DNA from: Oceanobacillus sojae
GTDB taxonomy: Bacteria; Bacillota; Bacilli; Bacillales; Amphibacillaceae
Assembly (NCBI RefSeq): GCF_007991515.1
Contig: NZ_BJYM01000011.1
Location: 124,001 to 188,000, forward strand
Reading direction: 5' to 3'
DNA length: 64,000 bases
Made by a program: the position numbers and the translations under genes
Notes under the pieces: model-generated
Told to the model about the DNA's origin: nothing
The model's input: the letters and a program-made list of their open reading frames with translations, nothing else
Databases searched by the model: none
In this document: positions 47,199 through 55,355 of the stretch, in pieces
Layout: each line of letters opens with the position of its first letter
How positions within the stretch are numbered: the first letter of the stretch is position 1

Positions 47199-47227
47199 TA
47201 TTTTGATAAAAAAGCCATTATTTATGC
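47199..47227 (-). promoter_or_regulatory. Probable sigma-G promoter of the spoVA2-type operon
   Basis: On the minus strand GCATA (47223-47227), 17 bases, CAAAATA (47199-47205). It agrees with GHATR-N17/18-CATWMTA except for one base. Forespore expression is expected for spoVA genes. Confidence 0.55.
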
Positions 47228-47432
47228 TTGTAAACAATTTCCAAAAACCTGCCTATATACACGGAGTCAAGGATTAGTAAAGAAATAAGAAAACGGATAA
47301 GTAGAGGTAAATAAAGTTAAAAAGGTTAGCTGCTGTTTAAGTATTTTTTATTTGATAATAATGGAAAAAATTTTTGAATAAAAAAAGATAAGAGCATTAA
47401 ATAGAAAAGTGGCAGTGCAGGAGGGATTAGCT

Positions 47433-47756
47433 ATGAAACGTTTTACGATTTGGGGAAGTATATCGGCTTTTACCATCATAACAGCAGTAATAATCCTATG
47501 GTTTTTTGACAACATTGATTGGACAGAGACAATTCCTCTTGATGATTTATTTTTATTACATATTCATATGGAATCTTCTCTTCAGTATATTGGAAAAGAG
47601 GATATAACTATCCGTCACCAGACACCATTAGTTTCCATATCTGCATATAAGGGTGTACATCGGTTATCGGGCGGATATGTTTATCGAACTTTAGACAGTA
47701 ATTATATTTATTATCAGCCTGCATTTGAGATAGAAGATGTTGATTTTTGGGATTAA
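47433..47756 (+). CDS. Membrane-anchored protein of unknown function
   Basis: A 107-residue protein with one N-terminal transmembrane helix (about residues 5-28, ISAFTIITAVIILWFF) and an outside domain rich in aromatic and acidic residues, ending FEIEDVDFWD. No family recognised. ATG 47433 follows GGAGGG; an in-frame upstream start at 47409 has no comparable site. It is divergent from the spoVA2 operon and stands alone before a terminator. Confidence 0.6.
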   Translation: MKRFTIWGSISAFTIITAVIILWFFDNIDWTETIPLDDLFLLHIHMESSLQYIGKEDITIRHQTPLVSISAYKGVHRLSGGYVYRTLDSNYIYYQPAFEIEDVDFWD

Positions 47757-47837
47757 TATCATTTATTTTCAAGTTTATTATCAATTGGATGGGGAAAATA
47801 AAGTTTACGTTTGAAGAAAAATTGAATTTTGATGTAT

Positions 47838-47921
47838 AAAAAACGACAGTTTATTAAACCTCACTCCAAATGTAAAATGTATTAACAATTGGAGGTGCAG
47901 TTCAGCTATCTGTCGTTTTTT
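47838..47921. terminator. Large bidirectional terminator with nested hairpin
   Basis: AAAAAACGACAG pairs perfectly with CTGTCGTTTTTT 60 bases later, enclosing CTCCAA/TTGGAG. It serves the gene before it and the convergent nitroreductase gene. Confidence 0.8.
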
Positions 47922-47970
47922 GATATAAGATGGAGGGATTTATTAATTTCTCCAAGGATATATTCAGTTT

Positions 47971-48717
47971 CTAGTGTTTGTTTAAATCTTTTGCGTTTAC
48001 AAATGGACCTACATCCATCCGAGTTGGTTTTTCATATTTTTGGCGGATTTGCTCTGTCCATGTTTCCTGTTTGTTATTGGAATTTCGTGTTTCATAATAA
48101 TCTTTCATAGTTAGATCATATTCCTGAATAAAGTGCTTTTGTTTTTCAAAAGGAATATATTGATTTTCGTGATAGATTGCGGCAAGAGGGAGGCGCGGCT
48201 TGATATCCGGTATTTCTTTTGGATAGCCGATTGCCATCCCAAACAACGGGACAACATGAGCCGGTAATTGAAGAATATCGTTAAAAGCCTGAATATCATT
48301 ACGCAGGCTTCCTAAGTAGCAAATACCTAACCCTAAAGATTCTGCAGCAATGGCAGCATTTTGGGCAGCTAAAGCAGCATCAATTGTGCCAACTATAAAT
48401 TGTTCCGTGCTTTCAATATTATTTTGAAAAGTCCCTGTATGTTCAATTCCTTCTAATTGATTAATTCGGTGCAAATCAGCACAAAAAATCAGCAAATGAC
48501 CATTATTCTTCGCATGAGCATGTCCGGAAACTGCATAGAGTTTTTCTTTTATCGCGAGGTCTGACACGCCGATAATACTATACGCCATTACATTACTGGA
48601 AGTCGATGCGCGTTGTGCAGATTCTACAATTGTTTTTATTTGAACATTATTTAAAGGTTTATCTGCAAATTTTCGAATAGATCGGTGATTCATTATTGTT
48701 TCAATGATTTGATTCAT
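47971..48717 (-). CDS. NADPH-dependent flavin/nitro oxidoreductase, NfrA-like
   Basis: A 248-residue FMN enzyme of the nitroreductase superfamily. FMN-binding residues are in HRSIRKFADKPL (residues 11-22), SAQRASTSSNVMAYS (about 33-48) and the AAESLGLGICYLGSLRND block near 128. The C-terminal extension (about 200-248) is typical of the NfrA/Frp type, which reduces flavins, nitro compounds or quinones with NADPH. ATG follows GAAGGAGAG. Stand-alone gene. Confidence 0.9.
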   Translation of the reverse strand: MNQIIETIMNHRSIRKFADKPLNNVQIKTIVESAQRASTSSNVMAYSIIGVSDLAIKEKLYAVSGHAHAKNNGHLLIFCADLHRINQLEGIEHTGTFQNNIESTEQFIVGTIDAALAAQNAAIAAESLGLGICYLGSLRNDIQAFNDILQLPAHVVPLFGMAIGYPKEIPDIKPRLPLAAIYHENQYIPFEKQKHFIQEYDLTMKDYYETRNSNNKQETWTEQIRQKYEKPTRMDVGPFVNAKDLNKH

Positions 48718-48996
48718 GTAGTTGCTCTCCTTCGTCTATATTGTAAAAATGAATTTTAAAATTTTCTAACCTGTAAAAAAACAATATTTGCTAGTAAGTG
48801 TATCATGGGACTACCTTTGATTCCAATAATCTTGCTTCCATATATGCTGCAGAAAAGAATATTATTTTTGTTACATGAAAGAAATATAAAAACTGTGTTA
48901 TTATAAGGGCAGCATAAGCCCTCACATTAAAATGAGATGGACTGTCAAAGAGAAGTGTTGTAAAATTATTAGGATTCATACTGGGGAGTGAATTGT

Positions 48997-49398
48997 ATGA
49001 AAACATTTAAACTGCGTAAATTAGTGATTTTAGATTATGATAAAGGATTAGAAGGAACGGAAGTAAACCTGATCGACGGGCTGATTATTAATCGTGAAGA
49101 TGACTATGATACATGGTTAATCGAAGGGTTTATCAACCATTCTTATTGGGAGTATTTTAAAGATAAGCAGAATGAAGAGCTGATGGTCCAAGCGACGATT
49201 ACAAAAGATACGAATGAACCCGCTTCATTTATAACAAAATTGACGGAGATGCATGAAATAGGTAATCAAATGAACGTAATGCTGATGGGAAAAATAATCG
49301 ATAAGCAAAAAAAAGATGTGGAACAGCTTTTAACAACACTTATAGAGAAGGGATATGAGGGAGATAATTTAATCCAGAAATTTAAAGAAATTTATTAG
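48997..49398 (+). CDS. YwpF-like protein
   Basis: A 133-residue soluble protein. The N-terminal half (MKTFKLRKLVILD, LIDGLIINREDDYDTWLIEGF) matches the YwpF family; the C-terminal half is helical and charged. Its function is unknown in Bacillus. ATG 48997 follows GGGGAGTG. The TAG stop codon is also the first three bases of the dispersed repeat that follows, so the repeat inserted at, or supplies, the gene's end. Confidence 0.78.
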   Translation: MKTFKLRKLVILDYDKGLEGTEVNLIDGLIINREDDYDTWLIEGFINHSYWEYFKDKQNEELMVQATITKDTNEPASFITKLTEMHEIGNQMNVMLMGKIIDKQKKDVEQLLTTLIEKGYEGDNLIQKFKEIY

Positions 49399-49730
49399 AG
49401 GATGTTCAAAAAGTCCAATAAAAATGACACGGGATAAGAGGGTCTTCTACTAGGAACGCCCACGTCGTGTGGGCAACGTAGAAGCCACCGCATCCTGCGG
49501 AAGTCGGTTGACGGGAGTTTTCCAATGGGGCTGGGACTTGCGATTACTCGCCCCGCCAAAAGCGTTACTCACGTATTTAAAAGCATGGAGGAACTTCTGC
49601 TAAGACCGTCCACGTTCTATGGACAACACAGAAGTCGCCACCTCCAGTGAAAGCTCGTTTGTAAAAAATCTCGGCGCCTTGAACTTCTTGGTCCTATTTA
49701 ACGGACTTTTTGCACATACATTTTTGTAGG
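49396..49730 (+). repeat. Dispersed intergenic repeat, long copy (copy B), MITE-like
   Basis: About 335 bases bounded by terminal inverted repeats TGTTCAAAAAGTCC (49403-49416) and GGACTTTTTGCACA (49703-49716), 13 of 14 matching. Inside are two related modules (about 49442-49507 and 49593-49655). Each folds as CTTCTAC/GTAGAAG or CTTCTG/CAGAAG around GCCCAC/GTGGGC or GTCCA/TGGAC, followed by a conserved CACC or CACCGC tail; the base changes are compensatory. There is no protein-coding frame. A shorter copy lies at 23291-23484. The element fills the gap between ywpF and the potassium transporter gene. Confidence 0.8.
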
Positions 49731-49759
49731 TTTTTATTTGAGAAGAAGAAGGGAAAACA

Positions 49760-51124
49760 ATGCAAAAAAAACGTAGTAAATATAAGAATATCCGCCAATG
49801 GACACCTTTCCAGCTGTTGTTGTTTTATTATATTGCTGCGATAGCGTTATCAACGGTAATGTTATCTTTACCTGTTTCTCATCAGCCAGGTATCGATATT
49901 CCGTTAATTGATATTGTATTTACAGCTGTCAGTGCGATTAGCGTAACAGGATTAAGTACAATTTCTATTGCTGATTCATTAAGCACGACTGGGATTATTA
50001 TTTTAGCTCTTATAATGCAGCTCGGGGCAGTAGGGATTATGGCAATAGGTACAATGCTCTGGATTATGTTAGGGAAGCGGATTGGTTTCAGAGAAAGAAA
50101 TATGATTATGACTGACCAGAATCAAACCCATTTTGATGGTATGGTAAGATTAATTAAAAATATTGTTTTTGTACTGCTGATAATAGAAGCTGTTTTTTTC
50201 ATTATCATAGGAATTTATTTTATGAAGTATTATTCTTCGGCTGGCGAAGCATTATTACATGGATTTTTCTTTGTAATCAGCTCAGTTTCTAATGGCGGTT
50301 TTGATATTACCGGGCAGTCATTAATTCCTTTTCGATCTGATTATTTTGTCCAATTTATGTGTATGGTGCTAATTATCCTTGGTGCCATCGGCTATCCAGT
50401 AATTATTGAAGTAAAGGAATATTTATTTCATAAAAGAAAATTAAAAAACCAATTTCATTTTAGTTTATTTACGAAACTTACAACGACAACTTTTTTTTCT
50501 ATAATATTGGTTGGAGCATTAGGGGTTTATTTATTTGATATTCATGGTTTTTTTAAAGATATCAGCTGGCATGAGTCGTTCTTTTATGCCTTGTTTCAAT
50601 CTGTCACAACTAGAAGTGGCGGGCTGGCAACAATGGATCTGAACCTATTATCAGATACAAATCATTTATTTATGTCTGCATTAATGTTTATTGGGGCTTC
50701 ACCTAGCAGTGCCGGGGGAGGTATAAGGACAACAACCTTTGCACTGGTACTCATTTTTCTATTTACGTTTATTCGGGGTGGAAGGAGCGTTAAAATATTT
50801 CATAGAGAGATTTATGAAGTCGATTTAAATAAAGCTGTTACTGTAACTTTTTTTGCAATTATGGTTGTTTTTTCATCTATTATTATACTTACCCTGTTAG
50901 AACCTGTTTCCCTGGATGCGATTATTTTTGAAGTGACCTCTGCATTTGGAACAGTTGGCTTATCCCTGGGGATTACAGATGAATTATCCGCAGCCAGTAA
51001 AATTATATTAATGGTATTAATGTTTATTGGACGGGTAGGTATTCTTACCTTTCTAATGATATTTAAACGTAAAAAGGATCCTGCCAAATTTAATTATCCA
51101 AAAGAAAGAATTATTATTGGCTAA
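49760..51124 (+). CDS. Ktr potassium uptake system, membrane subunit (KtrB/KtrD)
   Basis: A 454-residue K+ translocating subunit of the Trk/Ktr/HKT superfamily, with four M1-P-M2 repeats. The four selectivity-filter glycines are in SVTGLST (near 64), SNGGFDI (near 178), TRSGGLATMD (near 286) and FGTVGLSLG (near 401). It needs a cytoplasmic KtrA/KtrC NAD(H)- and c-di-AMP-binding partner that is not encoded nearby, as for ktrD in Bacillus. ATG follows AAGAAGGGAAA. KtrB and KtrD cannot be told apart here, but the lone position favours KtrD. Confidence 0.92.
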   Translation: MQKKRSKYKNIRQWTPFQLLLFYYIAAIALSTVMLSLPVSHQPGIDIPLIDIVFTAVSAISVTGLSTISIADSLSTTGIIILALIMQLGAVGIMAIGTMLWIMLGKRIGFRERNMIMTDQNQTHFDGMVRLIKNIVFVLLIIEAVFFIIIGIYFMKYYSSAGEALLHGFFFVISSVSNGGFDITGQSLIPFRSDYFVQFMCMVLIILGAIGYPVIIEVKEYLFHKRKLKNQFHFSLFTKLTTTTFFSIILVGALGVYLFDIHGFFKDISWHESFFYALFQSVTTRSGGLATMDLNLLSDTNHLFMSALMFIGASPSSAGGGIRTTTFALVLIFLFTFIRGGRSVKIFHREIYEVDLNKAVTVTFFAIMVVFSSIIILTLLEPVSLDAIIFEVTSAFGTVGLSLGITDELSAASKIILMVLMFIGRVGILTFLMIFKRKKDPAKFNYPKERIIIG

Positions 51125-51166
51125 AGGAGCTTATGAAAAGGAAAAAATTTGTTGACCATATAAAAT

Positions 51167-51202
51167 AAATGGCCTGTGCCTTCAGCACAAGCCATTTTTT
51201 GA
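51167..51202. terminator. Bidirectional terminator between ktr and the YjcZ-type gene
   Basis: AAATGGC-TGTGC pairs with GCACA-GCCATTT, with T and A runs on both sides. Confidence 0.8.
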
Positions 51203-51331
51203 TTAGCAGTAAAATGCAGCTCCTACGATGATTAGTAAAATGAAAAGAACAACAATCAACGCAAAGCCGCCAGCGTAGCCGCCGCCATAGCCGCCACCGT
51301 AACCGTAGCCACCACCATATCCATAGCCCAT
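51203..51331 (-). CDS. YjcZ-family glycine/tyrosine-rich sporulation protein
   Basis: A 42-residue protein. The N-terminal half is Gly/Tyr repeats (MGYGYGGGYGYGGGYGGGY), and the C-terminal half is one transmembrane helix (FALIVVLFILLIIVGAAFYC). This is the YjcZ-family layout, found in small sporulation or spore-surface proteins. ATG 51331 follows a perfect AGGAGGTGA. A sigma-K promoter lies upstream, so expression in the late mother cell is inferred. Confidence 0.9.
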   Translation of the reverse strand: MGYGYGGGYGYGGGYGGGYAGGFALIVVLFILLIIVGAAFYC

Positions 51332-51358
51332 GCTTTTCACCTCCTGAACTTACAGTAT

Positions 51359-51385
51359 TACTGTATGCAGATAGATAAAATGTGT
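51359..51385 (-). promoter_or_regulatory. Sigma-K promoter of the YjcZ-type gene
   Basis: On the minus strand AC, 16 bases, CATACAGTA (51359-51367) satisfies the sigma-K pattern AC-N16/17-CATANNNTA exactly. The predicted leader is about 20 bases. The rest of the 322-base gap (to 51653) holds nothing else I can identify apart from a weak TTGATA-N18-TATATT before the next small gene. Confidence 0.7.
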
Positions 51386-51653
51386 ATAGACGTTTGCCCT
51401 AGTTTTTCTCGGAACCTGAATGCTGACATTTAGGTAATTGCAGTGTAGAAAAGCTTGAGCCGGCTCCGTTTTAAGTAAAAAAAATCCAATTTCGCTTTTG
51501 GTTCTGGGAAGTATTTATCCGAATAATAGCCTTTTTTGAAAAAAACATACAATCACATTTTTTTCTTTATTTTATGTGAGGATATTGATAAGATGGTATT
51601 AGAATAGGTATATTAAATAATGGTATGTACATAAGTGAAGGGAGTGCTTTAGG

Positions 51654-51731
51654 ATGGAAATGCTTTTTGGTGTGGTGTGTTTTGCAATTCTTGTATTAAA
51701 TATTGGTTTTTGTGTTATGGATAAAGAATAG
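51654..51731 (+). CDS. 25-residue single-helix membrane peptide
   Basis: MEMLFGVVCFAILVLNIGF followed by CVMDKE: one transmembrane helix with two cysteines and a short charged end. AAGGGAGTG stands seven bases before the ATG, which is the main evidence for translation. The family is not recognised. Bacilli encode many such peptides, for example subunits or regulators of membrane complexes. A promoter-like TTGATA-N18-TATATT precedes it. Confidence 0.5.
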   Translation: MEMLFGVVCFAILVLNIGFCVMDKE

Positions 51732-51772
51732 TTATCTACGAGGGAATGATTCTATAAATTCCAAGATAGTAA

Positions 51773-51834
51773 GAAAAGCAGAAAGCTGCCTCCATTTCTC
51801 TGAAGAGAAGAGGACGTCAGTTTTCTGCTTTTAC
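51773..51834. terminator. Bidirectional terminator before the signal peptidase gene
   Basis: AAAAGCAGAAA pairs with TTTTCTGCTTTT, with an inner CTCTG/AGAG hairpin. It serves the minus-strand signal peptidase gene. Confidence 0.75.
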
Positions 51835-52355
51835 TCTACCCAGCCAAATTCGCTGAAAGGATAGATAATTAATTCGGATTTACCAATGATATCATCCCGC
51901 GGGATAAATCCGAGTCCATTTCGGCTGTCTTTACTGATTAACCGGTTATCCCCCATTACAAAATAATTGTCTTCAGGAATTTCAATAGGGCCAAAATTAT
52001 TGGTTTGTGCAATTACTTCATCACTTAGAAAATGCTGCTGATAAGCCTCACCATTAATATACAACTGACTATTTTCAATTTCTATCGTTTCGCCGGGCAA
52101 TCCAATCACACGTTTTACGTAGTTTTTGGGAGGTTGATGAATAATTACAATATCGCCACGACCGGGTTCATGGATAGAATAAACAACCTTATTAAAAATC
52201 ACACGTTCTCCGTCCTGAAGGGTGGGATACATGCTTTCTCCTTCTACAATAGAAGTGGCAAAAATAAAAGTCCTGAGAAAAAGGGCAAGCATGATGGTAA
52301 TAACAATTGCCTTGAACCAGCCTATCCATTCTTTTTTATGATTGATATTTTCCAC
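51831..52355 (-). CDS. Type I signal peptidase
   Basis: A 174-residue membrane-anchored serine/lysine peptidase that cleaves signal peptides of secreted proteins. One N-terminal transmembrane helix (about 12-32) is followed by box B with the catalytic serine (GESMYPTL, Ser41), box D with the lysine (YVKRVIGLPGE, near 80) and box E (GDNRLISKDSRNGLG, near 136). It is of the Sip S/T/U/V size. GTG start with GGAG eight bases upstream. Confidence 0.94.
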   Translation of the reverse strand: MENINHKKEWIGWFKAIVITIMLALFLRTFIFATSIVEGESMYPTLQDGERVIFNKVVYSIHEPGRGDIVIIHQPPKNYVKRVIGLPGETIEIENSQLYINGEAYQQHFLSDEVIAQTNNFGPIEIPEDNYFVMGDNRLISKDSRNGLGFIPRDDIIGKSELIIYPFSEFGWVE

Positions 52356-52481
52356 ATGCTCATCTCCAAAAAGTCCATAATCTTCTCTTATCGTAGCATG
52401 TTTAAGTAATCTGGCGCAAACATGCGAATCAGAGAGCCCTCAAAGTATGAGGGCAGCTTCTCCAGCTTTCAGGTTATTGCT

Positions 52482-53639
52482 TTACCTTTTTGTGGATAAG
52501 TATGCTTCTAACCGGTCTAAGCCTTCTTTTAAAATAGTTTCATGATACGCGTAGCTTAAACGCATATAGCCTTCTCCATGAGTAGAGAAACTGCTGCCTG
52601 GAACAAGGGCCAGTTTGGCATCACGTACAAGAGAGAGACCAAGATCAAATGAATTCATGTTGTTTAATTGCATTTTAGGGAAAATATAAAAGGCTCCTTG
52701 TGGCCGTTCAACATCCAATCCCATCTTTAATAAACGTTCATAGACATAATCTCTGCGCTCTTTAAAAATCTGTTTTATATGGGCTGTGTGCTGCTGATAA
52801 GTTGTCAGGGCTTCTAATGCAGCATATTGGCTGATAGAGGAAGCGCAGGACACATTATATTGATGCACCTTTAGCATCTGCTTGGATAACCACTCCGGAG
52901 CAAGTGTGTAGCCTATGCGAAAGCCTGTCATTGAATGTGATTTGGATACCCCATTGATAACAATCGTCTGGTTTTTTAAATCGGAAATAGAAGCAATCGA
53001 AGTATGGTCAAAATCGAATACAATTTCACTATAAATTTCATCTGATAAAATAAATATTTCTTTTCCTTTAAGTACTTCAGCGAGAGCCTGTAATTCAACT
53101 TTTGAATACGCCGCACCGGTCGGGTTAGACGGAGATGGAAGTACAACACATTTCGTTTTTTCTGTTATGGCATCTGCAATTGTCTCAGGAGTGAATTTAA
53201 ACTCTGTACCTGCTGTATTAACATGAACCGGCTTGGCATTCGCCAATGTGATAAGCGGCTCGTAACCTGGATAGATCGGACTTGGTAAAATTACCTCGTC
53301 ACCTGGTGTAAGAATGGTTCGAAAAGTAATATCAATTGCTTCAGATGCACCAGAGGTAACAATAATTTCTGTTTCCGGCTGATAAGTCAGTTCATAGTTT
53401 GTCTGATAATAGGAATGTATTGCTTTCCGCAATTCCAGAATCCCTTGATTTGGTGTATATGTTGTAAAGTTATTTTCAATAGCCTGTATTCCTGCTTTTT
53501 TTACATTATCAGGGGTATGAAAATCCGGCTGGCCGATGGTTAAAGAAACGACATCTTTTTCACCAGATACGAGATTAAAAAATTTACGAATTCCAGATAT
53601 TTCAATATTTTTAACATTATTGTTTATTAAATGCTTCAA
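52482..53639 (-). CDS. patA: Aminotransferase, PatA type (N-acetyl-LL-diaminopimelate aminotransferase candidate)
   Basis: A fold-type I PLP aminotransferase of 385 residues. The PLP lysine is in NGVSKSHSMTGFRIGY near 237; substrate and cofactor residues occur in TIGQPDFHTP near 37, PSPSNPTGAAYSK near 163 and FILSDEIYSEIVFD near 188. The N-terminus after TTG 53639 (MKHLINNNVKNIEISGIRKF) aligns well with B. subtilis PatA, and AAGGTGA lies five bases before it; an ATG five codons upstream lacks a site. PatA would supply the substrate of DapL, encoded 6 kb away in this window, but paralogues with other specificities exist. Confidence 0.82.
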   Translation of the reverse strand: MKHLINNNVKNIEISGIRKFFNLVSGEKDVVSLTIGQPDFHTPDNVKKAGIQAIENNFTTYTPNQGILELRKAIHSYYQTNYELTYQPETEIIVTSGASEAIDITFRTILTPGDEVILPSPIYPGYEPLITLANAKPVHVNTAGTEFKFTPETIADAITEKTKCVVLPSPSNPTGAAYSKVELQALAEVLKGKEIFILSDEIYSEIVFDFDHTSIASISDLKNQTIVINGVSKSHSMTGFRIGYTLAPEWLSKQMLKVHQYNVSCASSISQYAALEALTTYQQHTAHIKQIFKERRDYVYERLLKMGLDVERPQGAFYIFPKMQLNNMNSFDLGLSLVRDAKLALVPGSSFSTHGEGYMRLSYAYHETILKEGLDRLEAYLSTKR

Positions 53640-53750
53640 CAAAATCACCTTCACTTAAAAAAATATAAAAATTTCAATAAATGTTCAAATAATTTGGATT
53701 AATATGAACGAATACGGGTATAATAAAAAGTATAGAAAGGAGAATACAAC

Positions 53751-53915
53751 ATGCGTCCAAGATCACTTAATTTCGAACAATTGGTTGATATGAACAGACA
53801 AGAATTATTAAACGATGAAAAAAGTATATCACAAATTGAAGAGAAATTAGAAAAGAAACAAGAAGCTTTTTTACTGGCTCATAAAAAGAATAAAGATGAA
53901 TTAACCGCTGAGTAA
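53751..53915 (+). CDS. FbpB-family small basic protein
   Basis: A 54-residue charged helical protein (MRPRSLNFEQLVDMNRQELL, then NDEKSISQIEEKLEKK) that matches the Fur-regulated basic protein B family. In B. subtilis FbpB acts with the sRNA FsrA in iron sparing. Here no clear Fur box was seen, so an iron link is uncertain. AAAGGAGA precedes the ATG, and TATAAT lies at 53719-53724. Confidence 0.75.
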   Translation: MRPRSLNFEQLVDMNRQELLNDEKSISQIEEKLEKKQEAFLLAHKKNKDELTAE

Positions 53916-54180
53916 GGAAATCCTTGCTAAAGCGGTTTTTACTTTTATAGGATGGATATGATGAAAAAAGGAATTTCGTCTTTGTCATGGGACTGGAGCC
54001 AGAGATTAACCGACCTTGAAAACATTCCTCGTTAAAAGTATTACTGAAATATCTAAAGATATAGTTTCTGTTGGGGAAGATCATTTTATTAGACGGCTTG
54101 TTCTTTTCGAGCACATTTGTATAAAAAAATCAGCAGTGACTAAACTAGATAGAAGTGAAAACTGGAAGAAGGGTAAGAAC

Positions 54181-54504
54181 ATGTCGTTATCAGGTATTGT
54201 ATCTATAGGAAATATTGGAATTAATGCTGTTTATGTTTATCTCGGCATGATGCTTCTATGCACTGCAGCAGTCTACTATATAGTGAAAAAAATATATAAA
54301 TGGGCGATAAAAAAACAAATGTTGCGGTTTCTGTCTTACATTGGTGCGAGCACCATTATAATTAGTTTAACAGTTATTTTAGCTGTCCTTCAGGAAAGAA
54401 ATGCGTGGCAATTTTTAAAGGCAGCAATGCAAAGTCTGGCTTTTTTAGGAATCAGCTTAGCTGTGCTTCCATTGCTGCATCAATTTTTATTAAAAAGAAA
54501 ATAA
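54181..54504 (+). CDS. Three-helix membrane protein of unknown function
   Basis: A 107-residue protein with hydrophobic segments at about 15-35, 48-68 and 80-98, and basic loops (KKIYKWAIKKQMLRF). No family recognised. The open frame begins at 54016, but ATG 54181 follows AAGAAGGGTAAG and gives a protein that starts just before the first helix; the upstream part is charged and lacks a site. It stands alone. Confidence 0.6.
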   Translation: MSLSGIVSIGNIGINAVYVYLGMMLLCTAAVYYIVKKIYKWAIKKQMLRFLSYIGASTIIISLTVILAVLQERNAWQFLKAAMQSLAFLGISLAVLPLLHQFLLKRK

Positions 54505-54629
54505 ATATACGCGGCAGGTCAGATAGATGGCACCTATTTAAACTGGATACAAAGCCTGTACATAAGGAAGACAGCTCTCATTACCTAATTTCTTGCAATC
54601 TGTAGTAAACGTCTGAGGCTGATATTTCC

Positions 54630-55100
54630 TTATTTCTTTTTAGAACGTACAGGCGGCCAATCCATTTTGCCAAGTGAGGAAGGGACGTAATAGCTTGAGC
54701 GCTGCTTCTTGGGCGATGTGGACTTTGATTTTTCCGGTTTCCAGTTAATATATTGGCAAATGAGCCGCTTTGCTTGAGATAAAGACATTTTTACCGGGGG
54801 ATTTCGGTAGGCTTGATCTAATGCACCTAAATGCTCCAGCTGTTTTAAATCCTCTTTTGCAGGAGGAATATGGAAACAATAGTCTCCAACTTTAATAAGT
54901 ACAGTAGAATGCTGATTACTAAGCCTTGGATGGTTAGAAAAATGCAGCCCTTTTTTAAAAGCTCTCTTCTCTTTTAATAATTGTTCGATAGCTTGTTTTT
55001 TTAGTTGATATAATTGCTTCGGTTCAGGAGCTGTTTTAGCATGCTTATTGATTACAAATAAAGCTTGTGCTATCTTTTGAACCTCAACTTCATGTTTCAT
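54630..55100 (-). CDS. ykyB: YkyB-like protein
   Basis: A 156-residue soluble protein with the YkyB signature VINKHAKTAPEPKQLYQLKK near 18 and GLHFSNHPRLS, GDYCFHIPP, YRNPPVKMSLSQAKRLICQY blocks. The C-terminal tail is basic and low-complexity. Function unknown. ATG 55100 is used, eight bases after GGGAGAG; the TTG two codons before it is too close. It marks the start of the yku-like region. Confidence 0.88.
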   Translation of the reverse strand: MKHEVEVQKIAQALFVINKHAKTAPEPKQLYQLKKQAIEQLLKEKRAFKKGLHFSNHPRLSNQHSTVLIKVGDYCFHIPPAKEDLKQLEHLGALDQAYRNPPVKMSLSQAKRLICQYINWKPEKSKSTSPKKQRSSYYVPSSLGKMDWPPVRSKKK

Positions 55101-55254
55101 TTTCAAGTCTCTCCCTTTTAAAAAAGGATTTAAATCAATTTATTTCAATTATTACTCTACCTTAAACTTTATACAATTTCAATACTATATCAAAATAAAT
55201 GCGAACAAATGAGCTTGTTTTTGCGCGTGATAAAGTTTGAAAAGAAGAAAAGGA

Positions 55255-55287
55255 AAAGACCGCATTCATAGAGATGCGGTCTTTTAG
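55255..55287. terminator. Terminator of the sco gene (bidirectional)
   Basis: AAAGACCGCAT pairs with ATGCGGTCTTT across 8 bases, with A and T runs. Confidence 0.88.
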
Positions 55288-55355
55288 CTGAACAAATGAA
55301 CTATAATCTTTCTGATCTCGGGAAGAGCTGCTTTCAATTGTAACAGCAGAGTTGT

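Noticed and set aside
53961-54010. Similarity of the region before 54016 to the spacer at 22175-22200 (TTTGTCATG-GACTGGA)
   Set aside because: The match is short and broken, with no similarity beyond it; not enough to call a repeat.
54405-54605. 66-residue open frame overlapping the three-helix membrane protein
   Set aside because: A shifted frame of the real gene, with no start signal.
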